From Bacillota bacterium (lineage in GTDB: Bacteria; Bacillota; Clostridia; Peptostreptococcales; Anaerovoracaceae), in contig JAFUCA010000039.1 in the NCBI GenBank assembly GCA_017459895.1, positions 1-37,514 on the forward strand: a stretch of 37,514 nt of DNA, given 5' to 3'. Made by a program: the position numbers and the translations under genes. Shown here one piece after another: positions 7,226 to 16,417 of the stretch (within the stretch, counting starts at the first letter, position 1; every line of letters begins with the position of its first letter). Below the pieces are notes generated by a model. The model had not been told where the DNA came from. It worked only from the letters and a program-made list of their open reading frames with translations, and did not search any database.

Positions 7226-8746
7226 ATGACTGATTTACTGAGATATCGAGAAGAGATCGATCACATCGATCAAAAAATCATTGAACTTCTGGAGAGGCGC
7301 TTTGATACGTCGCAGGAGATCATCCGCTATAAGCAGCGAAAGGGATTGCCAATTCTGGACGCCGGGCGTGAACAGCAGAAGCTGGATGCGATGGCAGATA
7401 TCTGCGCTGAGGACAAGAAGTCATATATCGCGGAGATCTTGAAAGAGACCATGGCACAGAGCCGCCGGTATCAGGCGGAGCACCCGCTGCGGTACGGGCT
7501 GCTCGGACGTACCCTGGGCCACAGCCACTCGCCGGCGATCCATCGGATGCTGGGAGGATATGAGTACGGCCTCTTTGAGAGAGAGCCGGAGCATCTGGAC
7601 GCGTTCTTCGCACAGACCGACTGGCAGGGCATCAACGTGACCATCCCTTATAAGCGGGATGTGATGAAGTACTGCGATGAGCTCTCGGATACAGCGCAGC
7701 GCTGCGGCAGCGTCAACACCATTGTGCGCCGCAGGGACGGCCGGCTGTACGGAACCAATACAGATTACTATGGGTTTAGATATATCGTTGAACGATCCGG
7801 GATCGATCCCGCCGGCGCCAGAGCTCTGGTGCTGGGCAGCGGAGGGGTTTCCGGAACGGTGGTGCAGGTGATGAAGGATCTGGGCGCGGACCCGGTCATC
7901 ATCTCCCGCACCGGCGAGAACAATTACGGGAACCTGGAGCTTCATGCGGACGCGCAGATCATCATCAATACCACTCCCGTCGGCATGTTTCCAAAGGCTG
8001 GCGAGGCGGCGCTGGATATCTGCGCTTTTCCCCGCTGCCAGGCGATCTATGACCTGATCTACAACCCCCTGCGAACGAAGCTGATGCTGGATGCGGAGAA
8101 GGCAGGAATCCCGGCGTTCGGAGGGCTTCCGATGCTGGTTGCTCAGGCGGCGGCGGCAGCGGAGGAATTCGGCTATCCGTTGCAGCTTTCTGTGGAGGAT
8201 GCCTGCCGCAAGCTGCAGGAGGGACTGCAGAACATCGTACTGATCGGAATGCCCGGCGCCGGTAAAACAACGACGGGAAAGGCCCTGGCGCAGCAGACGG
8301 GAAGGCGTTTTCTCGACATGGACAATCTGATCACGCAGCATCAGGGAAAGACCCCGGAGGAGATCATCAGGGAAGACGGTGAAGCGCGGTTTCGGGAGAT
8401 CGAAACCCAGGTGCTGGAGGGGCTGGTCCGCGGACCATCGGCTTCTGCAGGCGGCCTCGTGATCGCCACCGGTGGCGGGATCGTTGAACGGGATGAAAAC
8501 CGGGAGCTGATCCGTGAAAACGGCCAGATCATCTGGCTGCGCCGGCCGCTGGAGGAACTTCCGACGGAGGGCAGACCCATTTCACAGGCAGACGGGCTCG
8601 CCGCGATCCTGAAACGAAGAGAGCCTTTGTATGAAGCCTGGAGTGACATAGCGGTCGACGGGATCGGCCCGGAGGAGACCGCGGCCCGGATCGAGGAGGG
8701 CTTGGGAAGAGAAGAGAGCCAGAGGGTATTGTCAAGTGATGTATAA
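7226..8746 (+). CDS. Trifunctional chorismate mutase / shikimate dehydrogenase / shikimate kinase fusion
   Basis: The 506-residue protein carries three domains. Residues 1-86 are a full AroQ-type chorismate mutase with R8, R25, K36, R48, E49 and Q78 at the expected catalytic positions. Residues 88-325 are AroE: GHSHSP, NVTIPYK (K143), NTD (D180), a GSGGVSG nucleotide loop (204-210) and NTTPVGM. Residues 336-495 are AroK: Walker A GMPGAGKTT (341-349), LDMDN, RFREIE, TGGG (415-418) and the lid Arg in EGRP (R450). It would reduce dehydroshikimate, phosphorylate shikimate and rearrange chorismate. It ends just before a palindrome array. The kinase and dehydrogenase motifs look intact; activity of all three is inferred. 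Confidence 0.92.
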   Translation: MTDLLRYREEIDHIDQKIIELLERRFDTSQEIIRYKQRKGLPILDAGREQQKLDAMADICAEDKKSYIAEILKETMAQSRRYQAEHPLRYGLLGRTLGHSHSPAIHRMLGGYEYGLFEREPEHLDAFFAQTDWQGINVTIPYKRDVMKYCDELSDTAQRCGSVNTIVRRRDGRLYGTNTDYYGFRYIVERSGIDPAGARALVLGSGGVSGTVVQVMKDLGADPVIISRTGENNYGNLELHADAQIIINTTPVGMFPKAGEAALDICAFPRCQAIYDLIYNPLRTKLMLDAEKAGIPAFGGLPMLVAQAAAAAEEFGYPLQLSVEDACRKLQEGLQNIVLIGMPGAGKTTTGKALAQQTGRRFLDMDNLITQHQGKTPEEIIREDGEARFREIETQVLEGLVRGPSASAGGLVIATGGGIVERDENRELIRENGQIIWLRRPLEELPTEGRPISQADGLAAILKRREPLYEAWSDIAVDGIGPEETAARIEEGLGREESQRVLSSDV

Positions 8747-8755
8747 AAACTGGCT

Positions 8756-9096
8756 TTGTCACGAGTAGGATCAAATTGCGAAACTACGTGACAATCCTGA
8801 CAAGCCGGCCCAGCTTTTGCAGAGAAAATTGTCACGGCAACTTCAAAAGCGTTGCCTGGCGTGGCAAAACGAAAAACAGATTGTCACAGAGTGAGCGAGA
8901 ATGCGAAGCTGCGTGACAAAATGAAGAGCGGATTGTCACGAGAAGAGCTAAAATGCAAAGCTACGTGACAATCTTGACAAGCCAGTCCAGCTTTTGCAGA
9001 GAAAATTGTCACGGCAACTTCCAAAACATTGCTCTGCGTGACAAAACGAAAAACAGATTGTCACAGAGTAAGCGGAAATGCGAAGCGGAGTGACAC
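8756..9096. repeat. Array of six 39-bp palindromic units in a 177-bp duplicated pattern
   Basis: This fills most of the 402-bp gap between the fusion gene and aroQ. Units lie at 8756-8794, 8829-8867, 8881-8919, 8933-8971, 9006-9044 and 9058-9096, each exactly 39 bp. They begin TTGTCAC and end GTGACAA; units 2 and 6 deviate by one base at the 3' end. Spacers are 34, 13, 13, 34 and 13 bp. Units 1-3 and 4-6 are copies offset by 177 bp. Units 1, 3, 4 and 6 share a centre like AATGCGAAGC, while 2 and 5 share GGCAACTTC. Both 34-bp spacers hold CCAGCTTTTGCAGAGAAAA. Each unit could fold as a DNA or RNA hairpin. No gene is seen. Confidence 0.93.
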
Positions 9097-9148
9097 TTTG
9101 CAGTACGGAGCACTCATCACTGCGATACCTGAGAAAGGAAGAGACCAG

Positions 9149-9586
9149 ATGAACATACTCGTCATTAACGGACCGAACCTGAATATGCTGGGGATCCGGG
9201 AGCCGGACATTTACGGCAGGAAGACCTACAGAGATCTGGAGGACTTCGTGCGTACAGCCTTTGCAGAAGCGGGCGTTTCAGGAGACATCTGGCAGTCCAA
9301 CCACGAAGGTGCGATCGTCGATAAGATCCAGGAGGCCTACGGCGTATACGACGGGATCGTGATCAACCCCGGGGCTTATACCCATACCAGCGTGGCGATC
9401 CTGGACGCGCTGAAAGCCGTTGCCATCCCGACGGTGGAGGTGCACTTGTCCGACGTGGACGCCCGGGAGGAGTTCCGGCGGATTTCCTATGTCTCGCTGG
9501 CGGCGAAAAAGACCATCAAAGGCAAGGGCTTCGAAGGATACCGGGAAGGGATCCGGTATCTGACCGGGAAGGATGCGGACCGATGA
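9149..9586 (+). CDS. aroQ: 3-dehydroquinate dehydratase, type II
   Basis: The 145-residue enzyme dehydrates 3-dehydroquinate and is of normal length for the dodecameric type II family. Motifs are NGPNLNMLGIREP with R17, the catalytic Tyr (Y22) in DIYGR, the substrate loop INPGAYTHTS and the catalytic His in VEVHLSDVDAREEFR. ATG 9149 is preceded by AAAGGAAG; an upstream in-frame ATG at 9029 would extend into the palindrome array and is rejected. It completes an operon-like set with aroF, aroA, aroC and the AroE/AroK fusion, but no aroB is present to supply its substrate from this locus. Confidence 0.95.
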   Translation: MNILVINGPNLNMLGIREPDIYGRKTYRDLEDFVRTAFAEAGVSGDIWQSNHEGAIVDKIQEAYGVYDGIVINPGAYTHTSVAILDALKAVAIPTVEVHLSDVDAREEFRRISYVSLAAKKTIKGKGFEGYREGIRYLTGKDADR

Positions 9587-9897
9587 AAGAAAAACTGGAA
9601 CAATTGCTCCTGAATCAGAAATTCCTGATCGGCGCCTGGGCGCTTCAGACCCTGTGGTATGTGGTGCTGCATCTTCTGCATATGGCAGGGAGCGGCGGGG
9701 CGCTGATGGGAGTTTTTCTTGCCGGGAACGTACTGCTCGCCTATCTGATTCCGATCTATACCCTGGCGTTTATCGCCTATGGTTTCGTGCGCAGGGATGG
9801 CTACATCCGGTATAAGGCGATCCCGGTGGGGGTGTTCTTGCTCTGCTATATCGGACAGACGATCATCTATGCCATCGTGGATCGTGTGCTGGTCTAA
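9583..9897 (+). CDS. Small integral membrane protein of unknown function
   Basis: This 104-residue protein overlaps the aroQ stop by 4 bp (ATGA), which implies coupled translation. It has three hydrophobic stretches, approximately residues 14-34, 41-66 and 79-98, with basic residues RRDGYIRYK in between, so three membrane helices are likely. I do not recognise the family. Its place at the end of the aromatic operon could be incidental or could point to a transport or signalling link; nothing in the sequence settles this. The rplU promoter begins immediately after its stop. Confidence 0.75.
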   Translation: MKEKLEQLLLNQKFLIGAWALQTLWYVVLHLLHMAGSGGALMGVFLAGNVLLAYLIPIYTLAFIAYGFVRRDGYIRYKAIPVGVFLLCYIGQTIIYAIVDRVLV

Positions 9898-9905
9898 AAA
9901 AAGCT

Positions 9906-10029
9906 TTGACAACCCGGTGGAATTGTTGTATCATAAATGGGTATGAGCCGCACTGAGATGGTCGATCAAAGGAGTCACGAAGGTTCCTGCCATGGAGGGC
10001 GAGACTGGATAGAGGAGGAAACTATAACA
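9906..10029 (+). promoter_or_regulatory. rplU promoter and 5' leader, possible L21-type autoregulatory leader
   Basis: The -35 TTGACA (9906-9911), a 17-bp spacer and the -10 TATCAT (9929-9934) predict a start near 9941 and a leader of about 90 nt before rplU. The leader contains short complementary segments (for example GAGTC with GACT, and AGGA with TCCT). Clostridial and bacillar rplU genes often have a ribosomal-protein leader; I cannot match the consensus by eye, so the leader call is tentative. The ribosome binding site AGGAGG is at 10013-10018. Confidence 0.7.
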
Positions 10030-10479
10030 ATGTACGCAGTAATTGAAACAGGCGGTAAGCAGTACAGAGTACAGAACGGAGATCAGATCTGTGTTGAGAA
10101 GCTGAACGTCGAGAACGGCGCGGCGGTCGTATTCGATAAGGTTCTGGTCTGCGGTGAGGGCGCGGACATCAAGGTCGGCACTCCGTACCTGGAAGGCATT
10201 ACCGTAGAGGGTGAAGCTGTAGAATCCGGCAAGGGCAAGAAGGTCGTGATCTTCAAGTACAAGGCCAAGAAGGACTACAGGAAGAAGCAGGGACACAGAC
10301 AGCCGTATACGCTGGTGGAGATCACAGCCATCGCGGGAGAGAAGGCTCCGGCGAAGGAGGAGGCTCCGGCTGAGGAAGCAGAAGAAGCAGAGGCTGAGGC
10401 TCCCGCCGAGGAGGCACCTGCTGCAGAAGAAGCAACAACAGAAGCTCCGGCAGAAGCCGCGGCTGAGGACGCAGAATAA
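10030..10479 (+). CDS. rplU: 50S ribosomal protein L21 with acidic Ala/Glu-rich C-terminal tail
   Basis: Residues 1-103 (MYAVIETGGKQYRV... to VEITAIAG) are ordinary L21, a 23S rRNA-binding protein of the large subunit. Residues 104-149 add a low-complexity tail built from Ala, Glu and Pro (APAEEA-like repeats), giving 149 residues compared with about 100-105 in most bacteria. The tail is in frame with no sign of a frameshift. ATG 10030 is preceded by AGGAGG. It is followed 30 bp later by rpmA. Arginine codons are mainly AGA, as in other highly expressed genes of this window. Confidence 0.95.
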   Translation: MYAVIETGGKQYRVQNGDQICVEKLNVENGAAVVFDKVLVCGEGADIKVGTPYLEGITVEGEAVESGKGKKVVIFKYKAKKDYRKKQGHRQPYTLVEITAIAGEKAPAKEEAPAEEAEEAEAEAPAEEAPAAEEATTEAPAEAAAEDAE

Positions 10480-10509
10480 TTACAGAATCAGAGAAGGAGG
10501 TGTCTAGAC

Positions 10510-10770
10510 ATGGCAAGTAAGAAAGGTGTAGGTAGCTCGAAGAACGGTCGTGATTCTGAGTCGAAACGGTTAGGCGTCAAGACTGGTGACGGTCAGTTCG
10601 TAAGTGCTGGCAGCATTCTCGTTAGACAGAGAGGAACCAAGTTCCACCCGGGCAACAACGTAGCCAAGGGCGGAGATGATACACTGTTCTCCAAGATCGA
10701 CGGAACGGTCAAGTTCGAGAGATACGACAAGAAGAGAAAACAGGTCAGTGTATATCCGAAAGAAGCATAA
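10510..10770 (+). CDS. rpmA: 50S ribosomal protein L27, without the Firmicute N-terminal extension
   Basis: The 86-residue L27 begins directly [16 protein letters not shown]. Its N-terminus reaches the peptidyl transferase centre. In most Firmicutes the protein is made with an extra MLxxxLQFF-type peptide that the Prp protease removes, and prp lies between rplU and rpmA. Here there are only 30 bp between the genes, the upstream in-frame codons run straight back to the rplU stop without another start, and no prp is present. A very strong AAGGAGGTG precedes the ATG. Beyond it lies a GC-rich hairpin and then obgE. Confidence 0.97.
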   Translation: MASKKGVGSSKNGRDSESKRLGVKTGDGQFVSAGSILVRQRGTKFHPGNNVAKGGDDTLFSKIDGTVKFERYDKKRKQVSVYPKEA

Positions 10771-12723
<1,953 letters not shown>

Positions 12724-12727
<4 letters not shown>

Positions 12728-14634
12728 ACATCGACAAAAACCTGGAGCGGCTGCTGCGCCGCGTCGAGAAGCCGGCCCGTTACATCGGCGGCGAAGTGAA
12801 TATCGTACGAAAGGATCCGGCCGCGGTCAAGACGCGGCTGGCTTTTGCGTTTCCGGACACCTATGAGATCGGTATGTCCTACATGGGTCTCCAGATTTTG
12901 TACAACATTCTGAATCAGAACGACGCCATCGCCTGTGAGCGCGTGTTCGCTCCTGCGACGGATATGGAGGACTTGATGCGCTCCGAGGGGATGCCTCTGT
13001 TCACTCTGGAGAACTTCACGCCGGTCAGTGAGATGGATCTGCTGGGCTTCACCCTGCAGTACGAGATGGCTTTCACCAATGTGCTGAACATGCTGGAACT
13101 CGGCAATATCCCGGTGCGCGCATCGCAGCGGATGGAGCAGGATCCCGATTGCAGACAATGGCCGGTGATCATCGCCGGCGGTCCCTGCGCCTTCAATCCG
13201 GAGCCTTTGGCGGATTTCATCGATGTGTTCCTGATCGGGGACGGTGAGGAGCTTCTCGAAGAGGTGTGTCTGGAGTACGCGGCAGTGAAGGAAGAATTCG
13301 CAAAGGCTGGAGCTGGCCCCGACGCTGCTGCGCCGGAAGGGGAGCACCCGGGACGGAAGCCGGCATTCCTGCGGCGGATCGCGAAGATGGACGGCGTATA
13401 CGTTCCGGCCTTCTATAAGCCGGAATACAATGAGGACGGCACCCTGCGGCGAATGCAGGTGATGGATCCTGCGGCGCCGGAGAAGGTGCGCCGGGCGATC
13501 CTGCCGGATATCGAGAAGGCGGCCTTTCCGACGAAAAACCTGGTGCCGCTGATCGAAACGGTCCATGACCGCAGCGTGGTGGAGACCTTCCGGGGCTGCA
13601 CCCGGGGCTGCCGGTTCTGCCAGGCGGGGATGATCTACCGGCCGGTGCGGGAGCGGAAGAAGGAGACGATCCTGAACCTGGCAATGGAGCAGCTGGCAAA
13701 CACCGGCCACGATGAGCTGTCGCTGCTGTCTCTGTCCACCAGCGATTATTCCCGATTTGAAGAGATGGCCGTGGAGCTGATGGGACTCTGCCGGGCGCAG
13801 AATGTGGCCCTGTCCCTTCCGTCACTGCGGCTGGATTCCTTTTCCTTTAAGGTGCTGGACGAGATCCAGGGGTACCGCAAGTCGGGGCTGACCTTCGCGC
13901 CGGAAGCGGGGACCCAGCGCCTGCGGGATGTGATCAATAAGAACATCACCGAGGAGGACATCTATTCGGCGACCCGCCAGGCCATCGAGCTTGGCTGGGA
14001 GCACATCAAGCTCTATTTCATGATCGGGCTTCCCACGGAGACCTACGAGGATCTGGACGGCATCGCCGAGATCGCCAGAAACATCATGGACATCAACTTT
14101 CAGGTCCGCGGGCGAAAGGGCGGGCGTTTTCGCGTCACCGTCAGTGTGTCCAATTTCGTGCCCAAGGCCCACACGCCTTTTCAGTGGGAGCCCCAGGATA
14201 CGGCGCAGGATTTCATCGATAAACACGACTATCTGTCCCGGAAGCTCCGGATCAAAGGCGTGACCTTCAACTATCACGAATCGGGCACCAGCAGTCTGGA
14301 GGCGGTGTTCGCCCGGGGCGACCGTCGCTGCGGCCGTGTGCTGGAAGAGGCGCGAAGGCTGGGCTGCCGGTTCGATGCCTGGAGCGAGCATTTTGATGTG
14401 CAGAAATGGGCACAGGCCTTCGAAGCCTGCGGAGTGGATCCGGACTTTTATACGGTCCGGCCGCGGAAGGTAAGCGAGGTGCTCCCATGGGATCACATCG
14501 ATCCGGCGATGCTCCGATCATTTCTGGAGGAGGAACGGGAGAGGGCCATTCGTGAAACCACGACCCCGGACTGCCGGGAAGGCTGCGCCGGCTGCGGCAT
14601 GAATCGAGTAACGGAGTGTTTCTGCAATGTCTAA
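12724..14634 (+). CDS. B12-binding-type radical SAM protein, TIGR03960 family
   Basis: The 636-residue protein has an N-terminal region with ARYIGGE...RLAFAFPDTYEIGMSYMG (quoted in part as FPDTYEIGMS) typical of the family. A radical SAM core around 292-299 contains CTRGCRFC, the CxxxCxxC cluster ligands (C292, C296, C299). The C-terminus ends with a Cys-rich segment DCREGCAGCG...CFC that could bind metal. The molecular function of the family is not established to my knowledge. It is normally paired with the TIGR03936/DUF2344 protein, as here, and lies close to rplU-rpmA-obgE in clostridia; the usual rng gene is not present. Confidence 0.9.
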
Positions 14635-15343
14635 ATACATCATCGAGTTTTCAAAAACAGGAACGATCTGCTACACGTCCCATCTGGATCTGATGCGGAT
14701 CTTCAAGCGCGTGTTCAAGCGGACCGGCATCGCGCTGGCGTATTCCCAGGGGTTCAATCCCCATCCGAAGATGGGATTTGCCCAGCCTTTGTCTCTCGGA
14801 TACGAGAGCAGGGAGGAGTACATCGAGTTCGAGACCGCCGATGAATGGCAGGAGGACCAGCTTTTGCAAAGGCTGGCCGGCGGCCTTCCGGAGGGCATTG
14901 AACTGAAACGGGCGCTGCAGGCGGAGCATCTGACGAAAACGCTGGCGGCGCATACCGTTGCGGCGCAGTACCGGATTGAGATTCCGGCGTTAACTGCAGA
15001 CCTGCAGGATCCCCGGGGGATGTGGCACGCCTATATGGATCAGGAACCGATTCTCGCCTGGAAACGGCAGAAGAAGAAAAAAGAACCGAAGCAGGTCGAC
15101 ATCAGGCCGATGATCCGGGAAATCACCTTCACGCCGGCTGCAGATCCCGGGTCCGGGGGGAGCATCCTCGTCGTGGATGCGCTGCTGGATGGGGGCAGCC
15201 ATTCGAACCTGAGCCCGGAACTGGTCATCACGACCGTGCTGGAGCGGCTGGGGATCAGGACGGACCGCAGCGAGATCAGCGTGGCCCGGGAGAAGCTGGT
15301 GTTTGATAAGCCTTTGGAGGAACTGCTTCGGGGGCAGAGATAA
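14627..15343 (+). CDS. TIGR03936 / DUF2344 family protein, radical SAM partner
   Basis: The 238-residue protein starts MSKYIIEFSKTGTICYTSHLDLMRIFKRVFKRTGI and contains SQGFNPHPKMGFAQPLSLGYES, the family's best conserved stretch (given here as FNPHPKMGFAQPL). It overlaps the preceding radical SAM gene by 8 bp. In some lineages the two are fused, so they probably act together, possibly in RNA or ribosome-linked modification (inference). Two copies of the AAAGGCTGG motif lie in it, at 14782-14790 and within the inverted pair at 14857-14876. Confidence 0.88.
   Translation: MSKYIIEFSKTGTICYTSHLDLMRIFKRVFKRTGIALAYSQGFNPHPKMGFAQPLSLGYESREEYIEFETADEWQEDQLLQRLAGGLPEGIELKRALQAEHLTKTLAAHTVAAQYRIEIPALTADLQDPRGMWHAYMDQEPILAWKRQKKKKEPKQVDIRPMIREITFTPAADPGSGGSILVVDALLDGGSHSNLSPELVITTVLERLGIRTDRSEISVAREKLVFDKPLEELLRGQR
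14857..14876. repeat. Inverted, overlapping pair of the CAAAGGCTGG motif
   Basis: CCAGCTTTTGCAAAGGCTGG is a near-perfect palindrome (one mismatch): the motif TGCAAAGGCTGG and its reverse complement share the TTTGCAAA centre. It lies inside a coding sequence, in the frame that reads QLLQRLAG. Sixteen exact copies of AAAGGCTGG or CCAGCCTTT were counted in the window. Confidence 0.85.
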
Positions 15344-15350
15344 ATAGTTG

Positions 15351-15398
15351 TTGACAAATACTTCCAAATGCTGTAAATTTATAACAGGGATTGGAGGT
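15351..15398 (+). promoter_or_regulatory. comEA promoter and ribosome binding site
   Basis: TTGACA (15351-15356), a 17-bp spacer and TAAATT (15374-15379; a slightly later TTATAA is also possible) form a promoter. GGAGGT at 15393-15398 lies 8 bp before ATG 15407. The gene is therefore expressed separately from the radical-SAM operon. Confidence 0.75.
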
Positions 15399-15406
15399 AT
15401 TTTTTT

Positions 15407-16216
15407 ATGAAAGAATTATTGGAAGATCTGAGGAGCGGGGAACCGGTTCTCGACGTGCTGATGGAGCACAAAAAAGAAACCATTCAGCTGGCGGCCCTGG
15501 CGGTGGCGGTACTGCTGGGACTGCTTCTGTATATGCATCAGAGCAGCGCAGATCTGCTGGTCAATGACGAGGGCGGCAGCCGGGCGGTCACCCAGGAAGA
15601 AGCAACCAGCGGGGATGGCAGAAGCGAAGGAACGGGAGATGCGGCTGCCGGGCGCGGTGCCGGCAGCAGCGATGCCGGGATCACAGGTTTCACCGATGCA
15701 AGCGGCCAGCCTTTGGACACGGATGGGATCGTCTATGTCGATATCGGCGGTGCGGTGAAGAATCCCATGCTGGCGGAACTTCCCAGCGGCAGCCGGGTGG
15801 AGGATGCCATCGAAGCTGCGGGAGGGCTGAAGAAGAACGCGGACATGACATCGGTGAACCGGGCGCAGATTCTGACGGACGGGGAGAAGGTCTACATCCC
15901 GGAGGAAGGAGAATCGGCCGAAAGCGGATTGGCGGGAGGCGCAGGCAATGGATCCGGAGCAGACGGAAGCGGATTTGGCGGCGGAAGTTCCGGGAGCACC
16001 CCCGGAATGGTCGGGATCAGCGGCGGCCGGATCAACATCAATACCGCCGATGTGACTCTGCTGCAGCAGCTGACCGGAGTCGGTCCTGTCACCGCGCAGA
16101 AGATCGTGGATTACCGGGAGCAGAACGGGAATTTTCAGTCGATTGAAGATCTGAAAAACGTTTCCGGCATCGGCGATAAGACATTTGAGAAGATGAAGGA
16201 CGATGTGACGATCTGA
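15407..16216 (+). CDS. comEA: ComEA-like DNA receptor (SLBB plus helix-hairpin-helix)
   Basis: The 269-residue protein has an N-terminal cytoplasmic stretch, one membrane helix at about 25-43, a Ser/Gly-rich linker, an SLBB domain (about 107-165, IVYVDIGGAVKNPMLAELP), a second Gly-rich linker and tandem helix-hairpin-helix motifs (about 207-266, RININTADVTLLQQLTGVGP). This matches ComEA, which binds incoming double-stranded DNA outside the membrane during transformation. No comEC or comEB follows; it is a stand-alone gene with its own promoter, so competence rests on genes elsewhere. It also contains a CCAGCCTTT motif at 15706-15714. Confidence 0.9.
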   Translation: MKELLEDLRSGEPVLDVLMEHKKETIQLAALAVAVLLGLLLYMHQSSADLLVNDEGGSRAVTQEEATSGDGRSEGTGDAAAGRGAGSSDAGITGFTDASGQPLDTDGIVYVDIGGAVKNPMLAELPSGSRVEDAIEAAGGLKKNADMTSVNRAQILTDGEKVYIPEEGESAESGLAGGAGNGSGADGSGFGGGSSGSTPGMVGISGGRININTADVTLLQQLTGVGPVTAQKIVDYREQNGNFQSIEDLKNVSGIGDKTFEKMKDDVTI

Positions 16217-16271
16217 GGGCAAACTTTTTTTATGTCATCAGGGGGCGCGGACCCGAGGAAGCCATCCGGAG

Positions 16272-16348
16272 CTACCATAAAAACGTCATTTCCTGGTCAG
16301 GATGGTAGGCGCCTACCATCCTGAGCGGTTTTTCTGATTATATGGTAG
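16272..16348. repeat. Alternating CTACCAT / ATGGTAG inverted repeats upstream of deoD
   Basis: CTACCAT is at 16272-16278 and 16313-16319; ATGGTAG is at 16302-16308 and 16342-16348. They form two consecutive palindromes of 37 bp (16272-16308) and 36 bp (16313-16348) separated by GCGC. The last copy ends 5 bp before the deoD -35. They may be operator half-sites for deoD or a third family of the intergenic palindromes. Confidence 0.7.
16297..16333 (+). terminator. Perfect 28-bp palindrome followed by T5, probable comEA terminator
   Basis: The segment 16297-16310 (TCAGGATGGTAGGC) is exactly complementary to 16311-16324 (GCCTACCATCCTGA). As RNA it would fold into a 12-bp stem with a GCGC loop, followed after GCGG by TTTTT. 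It is nested within four alternating CTACCAT/ATGGTAG copies, so it may also serve as a protein-binding site. Confidence 0.7.
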
Positions 16349-16353
16349 AACGG

Positions 16354-16409
16354 TTGACGGAAATCAAAAATCCGTTATCATATACACAGAAGGGGGATGA
16401 AATGAGGTG
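16354..16409 (+). promoter_or_regulatory. deoD promoter with internal dyad
   Basis: TTGACG (16354-16359) and TATCAT (16376-16381) are separated by 16 bp. An inverted repeat ACGGA (16357-16361) / TCCGT (16371-16375) lies within the promoter and could bind a regulator. The ribosome binding site GAGGTG is at 16404-16409. Confidence 0.65.
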
Positions 16410-16417
16410 AAAACAGA

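Noticed and set aside
8756-9096. CRISPR array
   Set aside because: The conserved parts are the two arms of each palindrome with variable centres inside; there are no unique spacers between identical direct repeats and no cas genes.
9029-9148. Upstream extension of aroQ to an in-frame ATG at 9029
   Set aside because: The extension lies in the palindrome array, and the type II dehydroquinase fold begins at MNILVINGPN with a ribosome binding site at 9149.
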